Of a DNA stretch of 64,000 nucleotides, positions 60,769 to 64,000 are shown in pieces (the stretch's first letter is position 1; each line of letters begins with the position of its first letter). The translations under genes were made by a program, and so were the position numbers. Source of the DNA: Cytobacillus oceanisediminis 2691. Its GTDB lineage: Bacteria; Bacillota; Bacilli; Bacillales; Cytobacillaceae. Below the pieces are notes generated by a model. It worked only from the letters and a program-made list of their open reading frames with translations. It did no database searches and was not told the DNA's origin. The DNA lies in NCBI RefSeq assembly GCF_000294775.2, contig NZ_CP015506.1, positions 2,331,501 to 2,395,500 of the forward strand, written 5' to 3'.

Positions 60769-62226
60769 TCACTTAACTCCCTGCGGAACTGCCAGGCCAA
60801 GACCTTTAGCAATACGTGTACCATAATCAGGATCCGCTTTAAAGAAATGCTGTATCTGGCGATGCTTAATTTCTTCTTTTTCTACAGGCTTCATGGCAGC
60901 AACAATGTTTGCCACAAGACGGGAGCGTTCCTCTTCACTCATTAAGCGGTATAGATCACCGGCTTGTGTGTAGTGATCGTTATGATCATATGCAACACTT
61001 TCGGCTAAACCGGAAACAGGGTATGCAGCCTGCTTGTGCTCCGGTGCCTCAGTAGGTCCTCCAAAGCTGTTCGGCTCGTAATAAACAGAGCCTCCGCCAT
61101 TGTTGTCAAAGCGCATCTGACCGTCACGCTGATAGTTTTGCACTTCGTTCTTAGGTCGGTTGATTGGCAGCATCTGATGGTTCGCACCTACGCGGTAGCG
61201 GTGTGCATCATGGTAGGCGAACAGACGGCCCTGGAGCATCTTGTCAGGTGAAACATCAATCCCCGGCACGAGCGTTCCAGGAGAGAAAGTAGCCTGCTCA
61301 ACTTCAGCAAAGTAGTTTTCAGGGTTTTTATTCAGTACCATGCGTCCTACTTCGATTAATGGATAGTCTTTCTGTGACCATACCTTTGTTACATCGAATG
61401 GATCGAACCGGTAAGTATTCGCATCTTCAAGCGGCATGATTTGCACGCATAGCTTCCATGATGGGAAATCGCCATTCTCAATTGCATTAAATAAATCCTC
61501 TGTATGGTAATCAGGGTTTTCTCCAGCCATTTTCGCTGCAGCGTCCACGCTAAGGTTTTTAACGCCCTGTTCCGTTTTAAAGTGATACTTAACCCAGACA
61601 CCTTCACCTTGTTCATTTACCCATTTAAATGTATGGCTGCCGAATCCGTGCATATGTCTAAGGGTTGCAGGTATGCCGCGGTCTGACATTAAGATGGTTA
61701 CCTGGTGCAGCGATTCAGGTGATAAGGACCAGAAGTCCCAAACGGCTGTCGGATTTTTTAAATGTGTCTTTGGATCACGCTTTTGTGTATGAATGAAGTC
61801 AGGGAATTTAATTGCATCCCGAATAAAGAATACAGGCGTATTGTTCCCTACAAGGTCGTAGTTGCCTTCTTCTGTATAAAACTTAACCGCAAAACCGCGT
61901 GGGTCGCGTACAGTATCAGCAGAGCCCAATTCACCCGCAACAGTTGAGAAACGGACGAATAAAGGAGTTTTTTTGCCTACTTCTGATAAGAATGCGGCTT
62001 TTGTATATTTAGTGAGGTCATTAGTAACTTCAAAATAGCCATGTGCGCCAGCACCTTTGGCATGAACTACCCGCTCAGGCACGCGTTCTCTGTTGAAATG
62101 GGCCAGTTTTTCCAGCAAGTGTACATCCTGAATCAAAGTAGGCCCTCTAGAGCCAGCTGTCATTGAATTTTGGTTGTCGCCAACAGGGGCGCCCCAGCTT
62201 GTAGTTAGATTATTCTTATTTGTCAT
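60769..62226 (-). CDS. katA: Monofunctional heme catalase, clade 3 (KatA-like)
   Basis: 485 residues. Catalytic His55 in [18 protein letters not shown], Asn128/129 in [13 protein letters not shown], proximal heme Tyr338 in [12 protein letters not shown] with Arg334. Small-subunit size without the C-terminal flavodoxin-like domain. It breaks down hydrogen peroxide in the cytosol. The promoter carries a perfect PerR box, so it is peroxide-inducible like B. subtilis KatA. SD GAGGTGATT. Confidence 0.95.
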   Translation of the reverse strand: MTNKNNLTTSWGAPVGDNQNSMTAGSRGPTLIQDVHLLEKLAHFNRERVPERVVHAKGAGAHGYFEVTNDLTKYTKAAFLSEVGKKTPLFVRFSTVAGELGSADTVRDPRGFAVKFYTEEGNYDLVGNNTPVFFIRDAIKFPDFIHTQKRDPKTHLKNPTAVWDFWSLSPESLHQVTILMSDRGIPATLRHMHGFGSHTFKWVNEQGEGVWVKYHFKTEQGVKNLSVDAAAKMAGENPDYHTEDLFNAIENGDFPSWKLCVQIMPLEDANTYRFDPFDVTKVWSQKDYPLIEVGRMVLNKNPENYFAEVEQATFSPGTLVPGIDVSPDKMLQGRLFAYHDAHRYRVGANHQMLPINRPKNEVQNYQRDGQMRFDNNGGGSVYYEPNSFGGPTEAPEHKQAAYPVSGLAESVAYDHNDHYTQAGDLYRLMSEEERSRLVANIVAAMKPVEKEEIKHRQIQHFFKADPDYGTRIAKGLGLAVPQGVK

Positions 62227-62270
62227 TCTATAATCACCTCATAAAAGTTTAATAGCTTGCTACATTCATA

Positions 62271-62320
62271 ATGATAACATTTCTCAATGTAAAATCAATA
62301 CTTTTTTATAATTATTATAA
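62271..62320 (-). promoter_or_regulatory. katA promoter and PerR box
   Basis: PerR box TTATAATTATTATAA at 62306-62320 matches the consensus TTATAATNATTATAA at every position. Candidate promoter on the minus strand: TTGATT (62298-62293), 16 bases, TATCAT (62276-62271). The box lies just upstream of the -35. Confidence 0.75.
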
Positions 62321-62488
62321 ATAAAGATAAGTTCTTAAGAAGAATCTCTTATAAAAAGAGGAGGAGAATGCTTGTTTTTAACGGCATTAGTATATTTATA
62401 TTTGCGTTTTTTCTTAAAAGAACTGGTTTTTTCGGAAGGATGGGAGCAGAAGGGGGATGTTCATGTAAATTTAGAGGATCCATATGAA

Positions 62489-62522
62489 AAAATCGGGCGG
62501 TATAAGGAACCGCCCGATTCAG
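62489..62522 (-). terminator. Hairpin with minus-strand T run, left of the IS element
   Basis: AATCGGGCGG / CCGCCCGATT; on the minus strand it is followed by TTTTTTCAT, a good intrinsic terminator. Confidence 0.65.
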
Positions 62523-62528
62523 TTTGTA

Positions 62529-62572
62529 GACAAAAAGAGTTCGGAATAGTCTCATTCCGAACTCTTTTTGTC
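62529..62572. repeat. Perfect 19-bp inverted repeat near the IS end
   Basis: GACAAAAAGAGTTCGGAAT and its exact complement ATTCCGAACTCTTTTTGTC around the loop AGTCTC. It lies 60 bases past the transposase stop and probably works as the transposase terminator or marks the IS boundary. Confidence 0.6.
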
Positions 62573-62599
62573 ATTTTTTGTAGGACTTCAAGTAATTAC

Positions 62600-64000
62600 A
62601 GAGAATTGCAGACCTCTCCGAGGTTATCATTTAGGCCATTTCTGGACCTTGCCAAGTCCAGTTGGCCATTTTCTTCAAATTCATGGCAGCGAAAGTAAGC
62701 ATCGCCTGCATCGACATTTTTTTAAGTCCCCTGAGGGTTGTCCAACGCATGCCATGCTTTTCTTTTGCATCTGCGAATACTCGTTCAATTGTTTCTTTGC
62801 GTTTTTCATAGATCGGTTTGACGTCTTGATGGTGGCGAAGATGATCTGCTTCTTCCACATGTTCCTCCCACACATGACGTTGAATCAGTTTTTGATGTGC
62901 TTGACTCTGTGTGCATTGAGACAAGAAAGGGCATCCAGCACAAATTCGAGGATCTGATTTATATTGACGATACCCTTCCTTTGTAGTTGTAGTATATTTT
63001 AATATCTCACCAGTTGGGCAAATGTAACAGTCAAAATGCTCATCATAAACATACTCATGTTTTCTGAAGAAACCCTCTTTTGTGCGAGGTCGTGTGTAAG
63101 GTAAAGCAGGTGTGATGTCGTTTTTCAATAAGTAGCTCGTGATAGCAGGTGTTTTATAGGCTGCGTCTGCCGCAACAGCTTTTGGTTTACTAACTTTCTC
63201 AATGACTTGTTCTACCAATGGCTCTAAAATATGACTATCATGCGTGTTACCAGGGGTTACAATTGCGCCTAACACGAAGCCGTTGCGGTCTGCGGCCGCA
63301 TGGAAAGAATAAGCGAACTGTTTTGTACGCTCATCTTTTACATAGTAGCCACTCTCTGGATCTGTTGTACTTTCCTTGATTTCTTTGTATTCTTCTTTAT
63401 CAAACTTATCTGGTGGAAACGGCTTTTTTCCATGATCCTCGCGGTCTTGGTTAATCTCCTCTTGAAGGCGTTCTTGATAAGCACGGGTTTCTTTTCGAAC
63501 AACTTTCTTTTCAAATTTGCGTTTATTTGCACTCGCTTTTACATGAGTAGAATCTACAAAAACGTGTTCAGCACTAATTAAATTCTTTTCAGCTGCGGTT
63601 TTTAAGATTCGGTAAAATATTTGTTCAAAGAGATCGGTGTCTTTAAATCGGCGCTCATAATTTTTACCGAAAGTTGAGAAGTGAGGAACTTTATCGTGAA
63701 AGCCATATCCTAAAAACCATCGATAAGCCATATTCGTTTTCAATTCTTCAATTGTTTGACGCATGGAGCGAATACCGAAGGTATATTGAATAAATGTGAG
63801 TTTAATTAATATTACAGGGTCAATACTTGGGCGGCCTTTTTCTGAATACTTATCTTTTACCAAGTCATAGATGAATGAGAAATTAATCGCCGCTTCAATT
63901 TTGCGGACCAAATGGTCCGCCGGTACAAGTTCGTCTAAAGCAACCATTTCAATTTGATCCCGTTGAATTGGATTATGTTTTGAAAGCATTTAAATCACCT
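62600..64000 (-). mobile_element. IS1182-family insertion sequence, right part beyond the window
   Basis: Contains one intact transposase gene. The element's left end lies somewhere between about 62525 and 62630; terminal repeats could not be fixed by eye because the other end is outside the window. Confidence 0.6.
62631..63989 (-). CDS. IS1182-family transposase
   Basis: 452 residues, DDE-type. N-terminal domain MALDELVPADHLVRKIEAAINFSFIYDLVKDKYSEKGRPSIDPVILIKL (MVALDE in this copy) is the family hallmark. First Asp in EHVFVDSTHVKASANKRK, second in AVAADAAYKTPAI; a zinc-like Cys set CYICPTG...CAGCPFLSQC; and the Glu in KETIERVFADAKEKHGMRWTTLRGLKKMSMQ. Intact, so the element may still be active. 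ATG 63989. Confidence 0.92.
   Translation of the reverse strand: MLSKHNPIQRDQIEMVALDELVPADHLVRKIEAAINFSFIYDLVKDKYSEKGRPSIDPVILIKLTFIQYTFGIRSMRQTIEELKTNMAYRWFLGYGFHDKVPHFSTFGKNYERRFKDTDLFEQIFYRILKTAAEKNLISAEHVFVDSTHVKASANKRKFEKKVVRKETRAYQERLQEEINQDREDHGKKPFPPDKFDKEEYKEIKESTTDPESGYYVKDERTKQFAYSFHAAADRNGFVLGAIVTPGNTHDSHILEPLVEQVIEKVSKPKAVAADAAYKTPAITSYLLKNDITPALPYTRPRTKEGFFRKHEYVYDEHFDCYICPTGEILKYTTTTKEGYRQYKSDPRICAGCPFLSQCTQSQAHQKLIQRHVWEEHVEEADHLRHHQDVKPIYEKRKETIERVFADAKEKHGMRWTTLRGLKKMSMQAMLTFAAMNLKKMANWTWQGPEMA

Noticed and set aside
62372..62698. ORF of 108 codons beginning at a TTG behind AGGAGG, next to the IS element
   Set aside because: It reads through the hairpin at 62489-62522 and into the IS left end, so most of its length is not protein-like. 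A short gene truncated by the insertion is possible but unsupported.

Overview
The window looks like chromosomal DNA of a low-G+C Gram-positive spore-former of the Bacillaceae, probably close to Cytobacillus, Mesobacillus or Neobacillus. The reasons are strong AGGAGG-type ribosome sites with many TTG and GTG starts, a perfect PerR box at a catalase gene, CcpA- and CodY-type operators, and Bacillus-lineage families (YeeI, YhjQ, YdhK, YczE, CYP152 peroxygenase, processed acidic surface protein with its sortase). No rRNA, tRNA, CRISPR array or prophage was seen.

Layout. 0-6.5 kb holds a coiled-coil protein, a JAMM-domain protein, a CwlK-like peptidase, an M42 aminopeptidase, an AI-2E-family permease and an MscS channel. 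6.5-12.5 kb holds a SOS-type helicase fused to a RecB/Cas4-like nuclease, a YczE membrane protein and an LTA synthase. 12.5-16.4 kb holds a Cys-rich copper-storage protein, a YdhK lipoprotein, a VTT membrane protein and a two-component system. 16.5-19.3 kb holds a YheO-type regulator and L-serine dehydratase. 19.3-30.5 kb holds a secreted-type nuclease, a CYP152 P450, a YeeI regulator, a sortase with its substrate and a giant polytopic membrane protein. 57.4-62.3 kb holds DegV, an ABC-F protein and catalase. An IS1182-family transposase runs to the right edge.

The centrepiece is a contiguous aromatic amino-acid catabolic island at 30.7-57.4 kb. A phenylacetate operon (paaK, paaABCD, an EthD-family gene, paaF, paaG, paaH, paaJ, then paaX) is followed by a flavin oxidoreductase, a TrpXYZ-type ABC importer, a hot-dog thioesterase, phenylalanine dehydrogenase, a complete four-gene 2-oxoacid dehydrogenase complex, and a homogentisate block (hppD, aminotransferase, flavin-reductase-family protein, fumarylacetoacetate hydrolase family protein, hmgA). 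The inferred logic is: import of an aromatic substrate; deamination of phenylalanine to phenylpyruvate; oxidative decarboxylation of phenylpyruvate directly to phenylacetyl-CoA; epoxidation and beta-oxidation to acetyl-CoA and succinyl-CoA. Tyrosine is handled through homogentisate.

Reading the promoters by eye shows that five separate transcription units in this island carry the same 19-bp element, TAACG-N9-CGTTA-like, placed at the -10 or just downstream. Two of them also carry a CodY-like box abutting the promoter. CcpA (CRE) sites lie before phenylalanine dehydrogenase and in the importer leader. This candidate regulon and the dedicated phenylpyruvate dehydrogenase are the most interesting content. 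All function assignments rest on motif recognition and remembered families; no search was run.
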